From: Ridgeia piscesae
Lineage: Eukaryota > Annelida > Polychaeta > Sabellida > Siboglinidae
Assembly: GCA_025642075.2 (NCBI GenBank)
Contig: JAODUO010000115.1
Location: 141,001-205,000, forward strand
Direction: 5' to 3'
Length of the DNA: 64,000 bases
How positions within the stretch are numbered: the stretch's first letter is position 1; each line of letters opens with the position of its first letter. Under the pieces are notes generated by a model, which saw only the letters and a program-made list of their open reading frames with translations, searched no databases and had not been told where the DNA came from. A program made the position numbers and the translations under genes. Positions 13,110 to 24,993 of the stretch are shown here, piece after piece.

Positions 13110-13265
13110 CTAAGACGGGCAAGGTATACTTAGATAGATAGGTTGGACTCTCGATAAGCCAAATGGCTTCCTAGTCCACCTGCCATCTAGAGTTGAATCT
13201 CTAGGTGGCAATCTTGTTAAATCTTGTTAAATATGTGTGTTGAAATATAATTGAATTGAAAAAAT
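13110..13265 (+). mobile_element. Possible retroelement 3' tail
   Basis: The stretch contains two potential hairpins in a row, GTTGGACTCTCGATAAGCC with the facing GGCTTCCTAGTCCAC, and CCACCTGCC/TCTAGAG...CTCTAGGTGG. It then runs into a short direct repeat (AATCTTGTTA twice) and ends in an A-rich ATTGAATTGAAAAAA tail. Structured 3' ends with short A/T-rich tail repeats are typical of LINE-like elements. No coding remnant accompanies it and no second copy is in the window, so the call is tentative. Confidence 0.25.
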
Positions 13266-15108
13266 AGGCAAACCAGCAGGTAATAATTACATCCTGAGAG
13301 TTGACCTGCCATAAAAAAGCATGTCCTAATAATGAAATCAATACCACTGGGGTCTTATTTAGGCTAGTGCAAGAAGAAATGACTTTTGGGTGTAGTTTTA
13401 TTATTGTGATACCAACACAACTGTAGGGATAATGTCGTAATGGCAGTATCGTTGTTGTAGCAACTTATTTCATACACCACACTGTTAGGGTCACACTGTT
13501 GACCTTCAAATTTAAAAATCACGTTATAATGCTTTAGATAAAATATATAGTTCACAACAATACTAATAAAATAATAATAGCAATAAATATATGACATTTT
13601 AATTCAACTGTAAGTATTAATAAAATACATATATTTAATTTTTTTTAAATAAATGACATTAATAAAACATTATTTAAAATAATAATAGTAAATTAATAAA
13701 TTTTATTAATAAACAAATTATGACAATTACATTATGGTATATAAAATGAATTTAAACAATTTACCATTTCAGTTGTTAACAAACAGTCAGTGTGACACTG
13801 TTTCATACTGTTGAAAATAAACGTATAAATAATTAAAGTATAAATAATTAAAAGTAGGCCTATAGTTATAATTTATAATTACAGTGACGTAGTGGTATTT
13901 GCACCATTGTTTTTGTTTGCCACAAGTTACCAATGGGACTGTTTGCCAACTTTCATTACAATCAATAGTTTTTGGTGATAACTATCAATAGTTAAACCTA
14001 TTATTGATGAAAGATTGTCGTCACATCAACTATCACAATTCAATTATTGTTGTATGTTTTATTAAACCTCTATATTGCAAATCTATAGAAGACGACACAT
14101 TATTATTATAAATGATGGTGAATTAATGATAATACACTGTCCTCTCATCATTAAATCAATCTCTGTAATGTCTAATGTTGTGGCGTCATAAAATAGACCT
14201 CCTGCATGTTAGCGTGCACGAACGTGGAATGAATCAAACGAAAAAGATTTTCAGACGGAGCATATGTCGATGGTAAATATTTCATACTACACTTTTTCTG
14301 ATGAGAATATACACTGTCGTGTGTGATTAAGCAGCCTCTTCCTGTGAGCACCAGACTGGTGAATGATGGGATGGCTCGAGGTATGACTTAGAATGAACCA
14401 GTGTGGTAGTTGGCGTGTTCATTTGTCACAACCTTGTCCCAGTCACGCTCTCATTTATAACACACATGCAAAGAACGTAACCCCATGTTTGTAGTGACGT
14501 CAATAGTTGCCCGCGTACTTGTCCATTCTCGTGCATTTGGCAGCAGTCCAAGTGTCCATTATGATGTTAACAGTTCCCTGCGGCTACAGGGAAATCATGT
14601 ACAATAAACCAGAGAAATAGAATTCTGGGAAGGCGAAGGCAAATTTTGCATGCCTCCGTTGTTCGGGGAACTGGTTCTAGCTGTGAAGTGCCATCATTTG
14701 CCAGCTGGTGAGATTACGTCTAACAGGCATCTTCAGGTAGTAACATCGCTAATAACGAGAATGATTCCAAGAAACAGCACATCTATGGCTCTCTGTCATC
14801 TTGTCTCTGTCATTATGGTTGTTAATGGCTCGAGGTGGTATCAAATGGAATTGACACTGATGGCGGTAAACACGCGTTCTCCTCTGTGCAAATGTCAACT
14901 GTTTCCTCTCATCAAAACACTGACCCAGTTTAAGTATATTTAGATTTATGGGCAAAACAAACGAAATTGTGCTGAAGTATTCGTTGTGGAATTAAAATAA
15001 AATGTACGTAACAGTTGGTATCTGCAGCAGCTTAACTGAACATTAATAACCTTTCAAATGTTCGACCACAATTTTTATTTGAAAGTAAAAGGACAGAACG
15101 GTGTGTAT
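13266..15108. other. AT-rich intergenic or intronic DNA, no gene seen
   Basis: 13540-13870 is strongly AT-rich (long ATTAATAAA and AATTATAA words). The remainder is unique-looking. Overlapping frames on both strands near 14650-14955 carry no splice or coding evidence. Confidence 0.5.
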
Positions 15109-15109
15109 G

Positions 15110-15712
15110 TGTAGTGCCAGTGATGAGTGGTGCCAACACTGCACTGAGTGGTGCCAGCACAGTGGTGCCAATACTGATCAGTGCCAACACTGAGCAGTGT
15201 CAACACTGAGTGGTGTCAACACTGTGTGATGCCAACACTGAGTGGTGACAACACTCAGTGTTACCAACACTGAGTGGTGACAACACTGAGTGGTGACAAC
15301 ACTGAGTGGTGACAACACTGAGTGGTGTCAATACTGTGTGATGCCAACACTGAGCGGTGACAACACTGTGTGATGCCAACACTGAGTGGTGGCAACACTG
15401 AGTGTTACCAACACTGAGTGGTGTCAACACTGTGTGATGCCAACACTGAGTGGTGGCAACACTGAGTGTTACCAACACTGAGCAGTGTCAACACTGAGTG
15501 GTGACAACACTGAGTGGTGTCAATACTGTGTGATGCCAACACTGAGTGGTGACAACACTGAGTGTTACCAACACTGAGTGGTGTCAACACTGAGTGGTGT
15601 CAACACTAACTGGTGCTGGTACTGAGTGGTGTCAACACTGAGTGGTGTCAACACTGAGTGGTGTCAACACTAACTGGTGCTGGTACTGAGTGGTGACAAC
15701 ACTCACTGCAAC
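15110..15712. repeat. 16-bp minisatellite (CAACACTGAGTGGTGA)
   Basis: About 36 units of CAACACTGAGTGGTGA with variants GTGTCAACACTG, GTGATGCCAACACTG and CAGTGTTACC. Part of the array shows a multi-unit pattern in which a GTGTCAATACTGTGTGATGCC variant recurs. The minus strand stays open with a 16-residue repeat peptide because three units make 48 bases; this is not evidence for a gene. Confidence 0.95.
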
Positions 15713-16552
15713 TCTTATGTTTCTCTGCCATAAAACAGAAGTCACGCAGTGTGCGCCAGACTTGAGACTGGCAACAAAAATCTAAGACTACAAATGAACG
15801 CAAAATGATCTACATTGACTGGTGTGTCTCCAGCACTCAGGGGGATCTCACCGGGCAAAGTGGCATATATCAACATGACCTTGTGTAACATTGATGCGTT
15901 ATATGTTACTTGAGGTCACACTGCATATGGCCATGCATATCTAGTAATACAAAGACATTTGGTAAAAATTCACCAAGCCATAGGGAATGTCAGTAAGACC
16001 ATTGAACTTGAGATGATTGAGAAGAGTTATGTGTAGACCTGCACAGGATTAAGTATTGGTGCAAACTGTAGTATCGATTGACAGGTTCACAAGTAAATAA
16101 ATATCAGCATAGACTGTGCAGTGTCCCTCACTGCCAAATATTAACACATGCGTGTTTGCTGCGACCTTTATTGAGTCTTATAAGCCACCATGACTTGTGG
16201 TGGAAAATGCAATTAAGAAATTCATTAAGTCGAATGTAGTCAATTACTGGGCGTGTTTGCCAGAGGAGGTGAGGACTGAGCAACCAACTGGCTTGTCCAA
16301 ATGGTAGTCCAAATGGTGACCATGGCCACCTAACTTGATTTCCACACAGTAGATGACTTCTGTGATTACTAATTCATTGCTCAAACTGCCTCGGCTGGTT
16401 CTTCTTGCCTCCTCGCTCACCTACGCTGTGGGTGCTACTTTGAAATAGATGTATTTAACAGTATGACATTCAAGTGAAGTAACTCTGGACACAGTTGACC
16501 TGCTACGACAGAAAGTCCTGTTGGACAGTTGGTCAATGTCAACATACATTAA
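15713..16552. other. Intergenic or intronic DNA, no gene seen
   Basis: Unique-looking spacer between two minisatellites; no exon or RNA gene recognised. Confidence 0.5.
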
Positions 16553-18165
16553 GGGGTAGTGTCATGTTGGAGGCAGATAGGGAGTAGTGTCATGTTGGAG
16601 GCAGATAGGGAGTAGTGTCATGTTGGAGGCAGATAGGGAGTAGTGTCATGTTGGAGGCAGATAGGGGTAGTGTCATGTTGGAGGCAAATAGGGAGTAGTG
16701 TCATGTTGGAGGCAGATAGGGTGTAGTGTCATGTTGGAGGCAGATAGGGAGTAGTGTCATGTTGGAGGCAGATAGGGGGTAGTGTCATGTTGGAGGCAGA
16801 TAGGGAGTAGTGTCATGTTGGAGGCAGATAGGCGGTAGTGTCATGTTGGAGGCAGATAGGGAGTAGTGTCATGTTGGAGGCAGATAGGGAGTAGTGTCAT
16901 GTTGGAGGCAGATAGGGGGTAGTGTCATGTTGGAGGCAAATAGGGGGCAGTGTCATGTTGGAGGCAGATGGGGAGTATAGTGTCATGTTGGCGGCAGATA
17001 GGGAGTTAGTGTCATGTTGGGGGCAGATAGGGAGTAGTGTCATGTTGGAGGCAGATAGGGAGTAGTGCCATGTTGGAGGCAGATAGGGAGTAGTGTCATG
17101 TTGGAGGCAGATAGGGAGTAGTGTCATGTTGGAGGCAGATAAGAAGTAGTGTCATGTTGGAGACAGATAGGGAGTAGTGTCATGTTGGAGGCAGATAGGG
17201 AGTAGTGTCATGTTGGAGGCAGATAGGGAGTAGTGTCATGTTGGAGGCAGATAGGGAGTAGTGTCATGTTGGAGGCAGATAGGGAGTAGTGCCATGTTGG
17301 AGGCAGATAGGGAGTAGTGTCATGTTGGAGGCAGATAGGGGGGGGAGTGTCATGTTGGAGGCAGATAAGGGGAGTAGTGTCATGTTGGAGGCAGATAGGG
17401 AGTAGTGTCATGTTGGAGGCAGATAGGGAGTAGTGTCATGTTGGAGGCAGATAGGGAGTAGTGTCATGTTGGAGGCAGATAGGGAGTAGTGTCATGTTGG
17501 AGGCAGATAGGGAGTAGTGCCATGTTGGAGGCAGATAGGGAGTAGTGTCATGTTGGAGGCAGATAAGAAGTAGTGTCATGTTGGAGGCAGATAAGGGGGG
17601 GAGTGTCATGTTGGAGGCAGATAGGGAGTAGTGTCATGTTGGAGGCAGATAAGAAGTAGTGTCATGTTGGAGGCAGATAGGGAGTAGTGTCATGTTGGAG
17701 GCAGATAAGAAGTAGTGTCATGTTGGAGGCAGATAGGGAGTAGTGCCATGTTGGAGGCAGATAGGGAGTAGTGCCATGTTGGAGGCAGATAGGGAGTAGT
17801 GTCATGTTGGAGGCAGATAGGGAGTAGTGTCATGTTGGAGGCAGATAGGGAGTAGTGTCATGTTGGAGGCAGATAAGAAGTAGTGTCATGTTGGAGGCAG
17901 ATAAGGAGTAGTGTCATGTTGGAGGCAGATAGGGAGTAGTGTCATGTTGGAGGCAGATAGGGAGTAGTGTCATGTTGGAGGCAGATAAGGAGTAGTGTCA
18001 TGTTGGAGGCAGATAGGGAGTAGTGTCATGTTGGAGGCAGATAGGGAGTAGTGTCATGTTGGAGGCAGATAGGGAGTAGTGTCATGTTGGAGGCAGATAG
18101 GGAGTAGTGTCATGTTGGAGGCAGATAGGGGGGGAGTGTCATGTTGGAGGCCCCCCCCCCCCCCC

Positions 18166-18256
<91 letters not shown>

Positions 18257-19885
18257 TAGGGGGTAGTGTCATGTTGGAGGCAGATAGGGAGTAGTGTCAT
18301 GTTGGAGGCAGATAGAAGTAGTGTCATGTTGGAGGCAGATAGGGGGTAGTGTCATGTTGGAGGCAGATAGGGAGTAGTGCCCTGTTGAAGGCAATAGGGA
18401 GTAGTGTCATGTTGGAGGCAGATAGAGAGTAGTGTCAGTTGGGGGTAGGAGTAGTGCATGTTGGAGGCAGATAGGGGGGGAGTGTCATGTTGGAGGCAGA
18501 TAGGAAATAATGTCATGTTGGAGGCAGATAGGGAGTAGTGCCATGTTGGAGGCAGATAGGGAGTAGTGCCCTGTTGGAGGCAGATAGGGAGTAGTGTCAT
18601 GTTGGAGCAGATAGGGAGTAGTGCATGTTAAGACAATAGGGAGTAGTGTCATGTTGGAGGCAGATAGGGAGTAGTGTCATGTTGGAGGCAGATAGGGGGG
18701 GAGTTCATGTTGGAGGCAGAAAGAAATAGTGCCCTGTTGGAGGCAGAAGGGAGTAGTGTCATGTTGGAGGCAGATAGGGGTAGTGTCATGTTGGAGGCAG
18801 ATAGGGAGTAGTGTCATGTTGGAGGCAGATAGGGGGGGAGTGTCATGTTGGAGGCAGATAGGGAGTAGTGCATGTTGGAGGCAATAGGGGGTAGTGTCAT
18901 GTTGGAGGCAGATGGGGGAGTAGTGTCATGTTGGAGGCAGATAGGGAGTAGTGTCATGTTGGAGGCAGATAGGGGGGGAGTGTCATGTTGGAGGCAGATA
19001 GGGAGTAGTGCCATGTTGGAGGGAGATAGGGAGTAGTGTCATGTTGGAGGCAGATAGGTAGTGTCATGTTGGAGGCAGATAAGAAGTAGTGTCATGTTGG
19101 AGGGAGATAGGGTAGTGTCATGTTGGAGGCAGATAAGAAGTAGTGTCATGTTGGAGGCAGATAGGGAGTAGTGTCATGTTGGAGGCAGATAGGGAGTAGT
19201 GTCATGTTGGAGGCAGATAGGGAGTAGTGCCATGTTGGAGGCAGATAGGGAGTAGTGTCATGTTGGAGGCAGATAGGGAGTAGTGTCATGTTGGAGGCAG
19301 ATAGGGAGTAGTGTCATGTTGGAGGCAGATAGGGAGTAGTGTCAATAAGATTTGGAGGCAGATAGGGAGTAGTGTCATGTTGGAGGCAGATAAGAAGTAG
19401 TGTCATGTTGGAGGCAGATAGGGAGTAGTGCCCTGTTGGAGGCAGATAGGGAGTAGTGCCCTGTTGGAGGCAGATAGGGAGTAGTGTCATGTTGGAGGCA
19501 GATAAGAAGGGGGGTGTCATGTTGGAGGCAGATAGGGGGTAGTGTCATGGGAGGCAGTTTGGGAGTAGTGCCATGTTGGAGGCAGATAGGGAGTAGTGTC
19601 ATGTTGGAGGCAGATAGGGGGTAGTGTCATGTTGGAGGCAGATAGGGAGTAGTGCCATGTTGGAGGCAGATAGGGAGTAGTGTCATGTTGGAGGCAGATA
19701 GGGAGTAGTGTCATTTTGGGAGGCAGATAGGGGGTAGTCCCATGTTGGGGGCAGATGGGGAGTAGTGTCATGTTGGAGGCAGATAGGGGGTAATGTCATG
19801 TTGGAGGCAGATAGGGAGTAGTGTCATGTTGGAGGCAGATAGGGAGTAGTGTCATGTTGGAGGCAGATAGGGAGTAGTGTCTCAT
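16553..19885. repeat. 3.3 kb array of 29-bp units
   Basis: Roughly 115 copies of a 29-base unit, GTAGTGTCATGTTGGAGGCA followed by GATAGGGAG, with recurring variants GATAAGAAG, GATAGGGGG and GTGCCATG. Units are very uniform from 16553 to 18120. Between about 18340 and 19110 many units carry one- to three-base deletions (for example GTAGTGCATG, GGCAATAGGG), which is unlike the rest of the array. A C17-G88 run interrupts it at 18151-18255. Open minus-strand frames (CLQHDTTPYLPPTWHYS-like) arise from the 87-base, 29-residue triple period. Confidence 0.97.
18151..18255. repeat. C17-G88 homopolymer junction inside 29-bp array
   Basis: Seventeen C residues (18151-18167) are followed immediately by 88 G residues (18168-18255), inserted in the middle of a GGAGGCAGATAGGG unit. 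The C run is self-complementary to the G run. Long homopolymers of this kind are a common sequencing or consensus artefact at G-rich repeats, and surrounding units also look error-prone. If real, the tract would be a strong foldback or G-quadruplex site. Confidence 0.9.
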
Positions 19886-20700
19886 CGGGTAGGCAGACTT
19901 GTCAGTTAGAAATAAAATACTCAGTTTCTAGCCATGAGTTTTGTTGTGTGCAAAGAAAGAAGACACATAATTATAAAGGGCCACAAATAACATTAATAAT
20001 GTGTTGGTTTTATTATAACAAAAATGTGCTTCTTGTGAGTCTTTAAAACAATCCACAATGTTTGCATTCCAAACGTATTTTAAAACAGGTTGCCTGGCCT
20101 GACAGTAGAGCCTGGCTCCGTCTTGCCGTCCCAGGCGAGTGACTGCTGTCGTCATTGTGTTCTTGGGGGCCACGTCACAAGCAAAATCAATTCTTTAAAT
20201 ACCCATCTGTGTGACACAAATCCAGGCACTTAAACATGTCACTGAATGTCACATTTTCAATGTGGTTTTGTGCTGGGTGATAATGTCGTTACAGTCGCCA
20301 GTCACATGTGGTTAGCTCAGTTTCATTCACCATTAATTTTTGTAATTTCAAGCACCAGTTTTTATGGTGAATCTTATTTCCGTCAGTACTGAAAATTTCA
20401 CACAAGCAGTGTTTTTGCATCGCGCACAAATACAATTTCTATCACAAAGCTGTCATGGCAATTATAATTGAACAAAAAGTGTAACGTTTGCTGCACAACT
20501 AATCTATCATGTGTTTTATGGAAATTGTGTAGAGAGGCACCTCTCTGCAGGGGGCTTTAGTACTTATTACCAGTGATTTGTCATAGGTTTGTCACATATA
20601 TCCCAATCTACTTGGTTCATGCAGTATTGTGTAACAAAATCTCCAATAAATCTGCAACATCAGGTTAAAATAAGTAATTTTACAAACTTCATAGTTTAAA
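19886..20700. other. Intergenic or intronic DNA, no gene seen
   Basis: Unique-looking sequence after the 29-bp array. A run of 15 C residues follows at 20702-20716. No exon, RNA gene or transposon recognised. Confidence 0.5.
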
Positions 20701-20874
20701 TCCCCCCCCCCCCCCCATACATAGTTCTGCTTACACAAGACTAGGAAATGGCTGCAATGAAAATGATCGCTGCCACAGTCCACTTGATGTCCCCATTCAA
20801 GTCCTGTGTAGTTCTGTCATATGACCACCTCTCTATATTATGACATAGAAGGTCTACTGCTTTTTGCATCACAC

Positions 20875-21445
20875 CCACCCTTCTCACACACTCCCCCTCA
20901 CACCTTTTCTCACACTCCCCTCACACCCGCCCTTCTCAAAAACTCCCCCCTCACACCCCCCCTTCCCCCCCTCCCCTCCCACCCCCCTTCTCCCCCCCCC
21001 CCCCCCCCCCCCTTCTCCCCCCACTCCCCTCACACCCGCCCCTTTTCCACACACCCCACACCCCCCTTCTCCCCCCCCCACCCACCCTTTTCCCCCCTCC
21101 CCCCCCCCACCCTTTTCCCCCTTCCCCCCCCCCCCCCTCCCCCGCCCTTCCCCTCCCCATCCCCCCCCCTTCTTTTTTAAAATCCCCCCACACCCCCCCT
21201 TTTCCCCCCACCCCCCCCACACAGCCCCTTTTCCCCACTCCCCCTCCCCCCCCGCCCTTCTCCCCCTCCCCCTCCCACCACCCTTCTCGCCCCCCTCCAC
21301 CACCCCTTTTCACACCCGCCCTTCCCCTCCCCCCACCCCCCCTTTTCACCCCCCCTCACTCCCCCTCACACCCGCCCTTTCCAAAATACCTTTCACACCC
21401 ACCCCTCATTCCTCCCACACCCACCCTTCTTGTACACTCCCCCTA
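20875..21445. repeat. C-rich polypyrimidine low-complexity tract
   Basis: About 570 bases almost free of G on the plus strand, made of CACACCC, CCCTTCTC and CCCCTTTTCC words and C runs up to about 14. Only a handful of G residues occur, mostly in CACACCCGCCC words. All frames are open as Pro/Ser/His-rich (plus) or Gly/Arg/Lys-rich (minus) peptides, which is compositional. Homopyrimidine tracts like this can adopt i-motif or triplex structures. Confidence 0.95.
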
Positions 21446-22725
21446 GTACACCCCCTAAGTGTGGAGCAAAGTCTATGGTGGAGAAATTAATTTCTTTACT
21501 TGTAACAATAATTTGATTGACCCAGCTTTAGAACATCGTTGACAGCAACTGTCAGTACAATGACTGTGTGACATCTGCTGGTGACAGTGGCACAGTGGCA
21601 TCATAAAACATGTAGCCCCCAAGAGAAATTCAGTTGACATTTCAGTTATTTAATGCCGATTAAACGGCAGTGATTGCTACAAAGAACTGTATCGTTGTCA
21701 TGACAACCACGGAATAGATGGCAATCTTATTAGTTGATACTTGCGTGGTATCTTTGATAGTGTTTTATGTTGGTGTACCATGGCCTTGCAGTCATAAAGA
21801 TGTCATTACATCAGCCACGTAGTCAGCACCGTTGACAACACACAAATGTGATTGGGTCGGAAAGAAAGTGGCGAAGCTGATGGTCTGTAAAACTCTCCCA
21901 GATTGCATCTCTTGTCAGAATGAGGCTCGCGTTATATTAAATCTGGTTCATCCATTAATTTTTTTTTTCAAATCAGTGATCCCCTTTCATGATTCTCTCA
22001 AGCTGATTGTGTTAACTGTCAAGTATTTTATTTGCTATTATTATCTATCAAAGATCATATTTGTTATCGATTGTGCATCCTTTCTGGAAGACCCAAAGTA
22101 CAGAGGGAATCAATCAAAGAAAATATACTGACTGACAATATACTATTAATAAACATTATTTTCATATTTTAGAAGCATTCAGATGTTGAATTAGAGCAAA
22201 TGCATTTATGTGAACCTGCTTGACCCAGCTGCCTGATAGATTACACTGGGCATTTATTAAAAACACTGACCAGTTTAATCTAGCAGAGATGGTCAGAATG
22301 GACAGACAATGAGTTGTGCAATGGGCCTACTTTGGCTGGCAGCGGTGTACAGGGGAATGTTGTGGCCTGTTAAATCGTGCCTGGCCTCAGCAGCTAGGTC
22401 TCATTTAGGAGCCATTACGTCTCTGCCAGTATTTATCATGCTGGAAGCAGAGTGACAAAGCGGTATTGGCGCTGTGATTTATTGAGACATTTGGATTGCA
22501 TTATGTATGATTGCTGTTAGTGCTAAGTGCAGGCGGTGCAGTGGTGCAGCGGTGCAGTGGTGCGGGCTGCAGCATCCCCAGTTATTTGGAGTCACACAAA
22601 CATGGGTCTTCTTTTCTGACATGGTCGTCATCTCTCAACTGGACTCGATGTATATCTGGGTAGAAAAACTTGAAATTCTGCAAAAATGCATATAAATTCA
22701 TGTTATTGTTTTATTTAGATTATTT
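21446..22725. other. Intergenic or intronic DNA, no gene seen
   Basis: Unique-looking sequence. The 99-codon frame at 21832-22131 is AT-rich, ends in low-complexity Ile/Phe/Tyr residues and has no splice support, so it is not called. Confidence 0.5.
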
Positions 22726-22830
22726 ATTTGATTTGATTTGATTTGATTTGATTTGATTTGATTTGATTTGATTTGATTTGATTTGATTTGATTTGATTTG
22801 ATTTGATTTGATTTGATTTGATTTGATTTG
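22726..22830. repeat. (ATTTG)n pentanucleotide microsatellite
   Basis: About 21 perfect tandem copies of ATTTG with no interruption. Confidence 0.98.
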
Positions 22831-24004
22831 TTAGTTTATTTTAATGCTATTCCAAATGCATGTCACCAGGTTACAGAGAATAATTACTAGAAACCAAAAA
22901 AATGTCATGTTAGGTAGCAAGATTCAGCACTTGGATAGCAAGATTCAGCAATTACTTTGGAGCTTTTTAATGAAAACTTGCTAATACTTTTATCTGTTGA
23001 TCAAATGGTACAACTTTTATGTTCAAATTAATCTTTGTGCAGCTATTACAACAAAACAGTAACTCAGAAAACATTTATTTATCATCACAATTTTTATATT
23101 TGAAGAAAAATCTGTATTAAAATAGTGTAATCCATATTGCTAATTTCTGCTACTGACATTAAAAATATATGTTGTTGTTAGAAAATCTGCATATTGTGGT
23201 GGGTCTGCTTTGTTATAAACATTTCTCAACTCAATTCAGCTTCTACTTAAAAACAACCACGAACTATGAATGTTGACTAATAATGTGTGAACACTCAAAT
23301 AAATAACTGTGATTATTCTCTAGCAGCAATGTGGCTGAAATGATACATCCACAATTACTTGTAATTGTGTTTTTGTGCAACTTGATGGCTTCAGGGAATT
23401 CATTCCCCTGAATGCTGATTAAATTGTTGGCCTCACTGTCAGATGGGAAGATTAAGTAGGTTCTTTTGAACGTCTACACTCAGCTTAGCCAGGTTTGTCA
23501 TGTGAATGAATATAAATGTTATTTTGTGAGCATCCCCTTAAATATGGCATTATGTGTAGGTTAAACAATTTAGTGATTTAAATTATGAATCACTTGAATT
23601 TGTAAAGTTATGGTTAACTCTTAGAAGAGTTATTAAACATGAATCAAATAATTTAATGTGCACTGAGACATGTCTTCAGGCAGATGGAACATTGCGAATG
23701 ATGCTCTAGATTATATTTCCCATTTATTAATTATACAGATTAGCATAAGTATCCAGGCAAATGACAATTAATAGGCTGTCAGATTGAAGTGGACTTGTAG
23801 TCTGTGCTCCATCCATCAGCTGGCCAGTTGGTCCGTCTGTGTGCTTGACCACTGACCACATTGGTCAAGCCTCATAAATCACCTTCCAAGCCAGGGTCTT
23901 GATTCTGATGGTGTGAGAGGACCAAGGTGTGGCACCCTGAAGTAGGCCTAATGTTTGGCAAGGAACAGTGGATTAGAAAATGTGTGAAGGCTGTTTGTAC
24001 ACAT
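22831..24004. other. Intergenic or intronic DNA, no gene seen
   Basis: AT-rich unique-looking sequence with no recognised feature. Confidence 0.5.
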
Positions 24005-24150
24005 ATCCACCACTGTCTATAGCCAGATACTCATATATACAGATGAGTGAACTGTCCCAAGATTTCACTCCGCAGCTGAGGAAGTGAACCGAGCCCAAAT
24101 TTGTTTTGTCGAAAGTCCGAAGCTTTACCCATGAGCCACTGCCCTGTTAA
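24005..24150 (-). mobile_element. tRNA-derived SINE, family 2 (5' fragment)
   Basis: On the minus strand the head reads GGGCAGTGGCTCATGGGTAA (A-box region), then CGGACTTTCGAC, then a B-box-like GGCTCGGTTCACTTCC, and continues into a core with GTATCTGGCTATAGACAGTG. The same CGGACTTTCGAC and CTGGCTATAGACA blocks occur at 34678-34997, and the CTATAGCC-type core also at 35400-35510. The copy is truncated after the core. Confidence 0.6.
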
Positions 24151-24319
24151 CAAAACTGAAATATTACAGATTGTTGGATTAGACGTATATAAATCATGTC
24201 CAGTGTAATAATATTTTGCTTTGCTAACGTTGTCGGGCTAAAATAATGACTCATTTAGTTTTACTATGACCATTTCTCTGAATTGACAAATATGACTTTA
24301 TAATTTATATGTTTAGTGA

Positions 24320-24880
24320 TGGGCAAACTGTTGCATGGCATCTGTCAAAGTGAACTGTCAGGTGGCATCTGTCAAAGGGAAATGTCAGGTGGCATCATCA
24401 AAGGGGACTGTCAGGTGGTATGTGGCATCTGTCATCAAGGGGACGGCCAGGTAGTATCTGTTGAGGGGATTGGCATGTGCCAAGGGGACTGTTGGGTGGC
24501 ATCTGTCAAAGGGGACTGTGCAGGTGGCATGTGTCAAAGGGGACTGTGCAGGTGGCATGTGTCAAAGGGGACTATGCAGGTGGCATCTGTCAAAGGGACT
24601 GTGTGGGTGGCATCTGTCAAAGGGGACTGTGTGGGTGGCATCTGTCAAACGGGACTGTTGGGTGGCATATGTCAAAGGGCACTGTCAGGTAGTATGTGGC
24701 ATGTGTCATCAAAGGGATGGCCAGGTGGTATCGTTTGGTGGAGTGGGACTGGTGACATGTGACAAAGGGGACCGTCAGGTGGCATATGCCAAGTGGCATC
24801 TGTCAAGGGAGACAGACTATCCGGTGGCATGTTTCAATCAAAGGGATCTGCTAAGTTCTAACCCTCCATGTCATGACACA
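24320..24880. repeat. Degenerate ~28-bp minisatellite
   Basis: About 17-20 units related to GGTGGCATCTGTCAAAGGGG followed by ACTGTGCA, with the cleanest 28-base copies at 24490-24660. Longer units at 24410-24470 and 24690-24760 contain an inserted GTAGTATGTGGCATCTGTCA block. Frames of about 140 codons across it are repeat-driven. Confidence 0.9.
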
Positions 24881-24897
24881 GCAAGCTGAATTAGGGT

Positions 24898-24900
24898 TGG

Positions 24901-24993
<93 letters not shown>
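24898..24993. repeat. (GTTGCT)n hexanucleotide microsatellite
   Basis: About 15 perfect GTTGCT copies, beginning a few bases after the 28-bp minisatellite ends. Confidence 0.97.

Noticed and set aside
18054..18327. Poly-Pro and poly-Gly open frames
   Set aside because: Generated by the C17-G88 homopolymer, which is probably an artefact.
16553..19885. Direct repeats resembling a CRISPR array
   Set aside because: Units are contiguous 29-mers with no unique spacers and no cas genes, and the setting is eukaryotic. The same applies to the 36-bp and 62-bp arrays.
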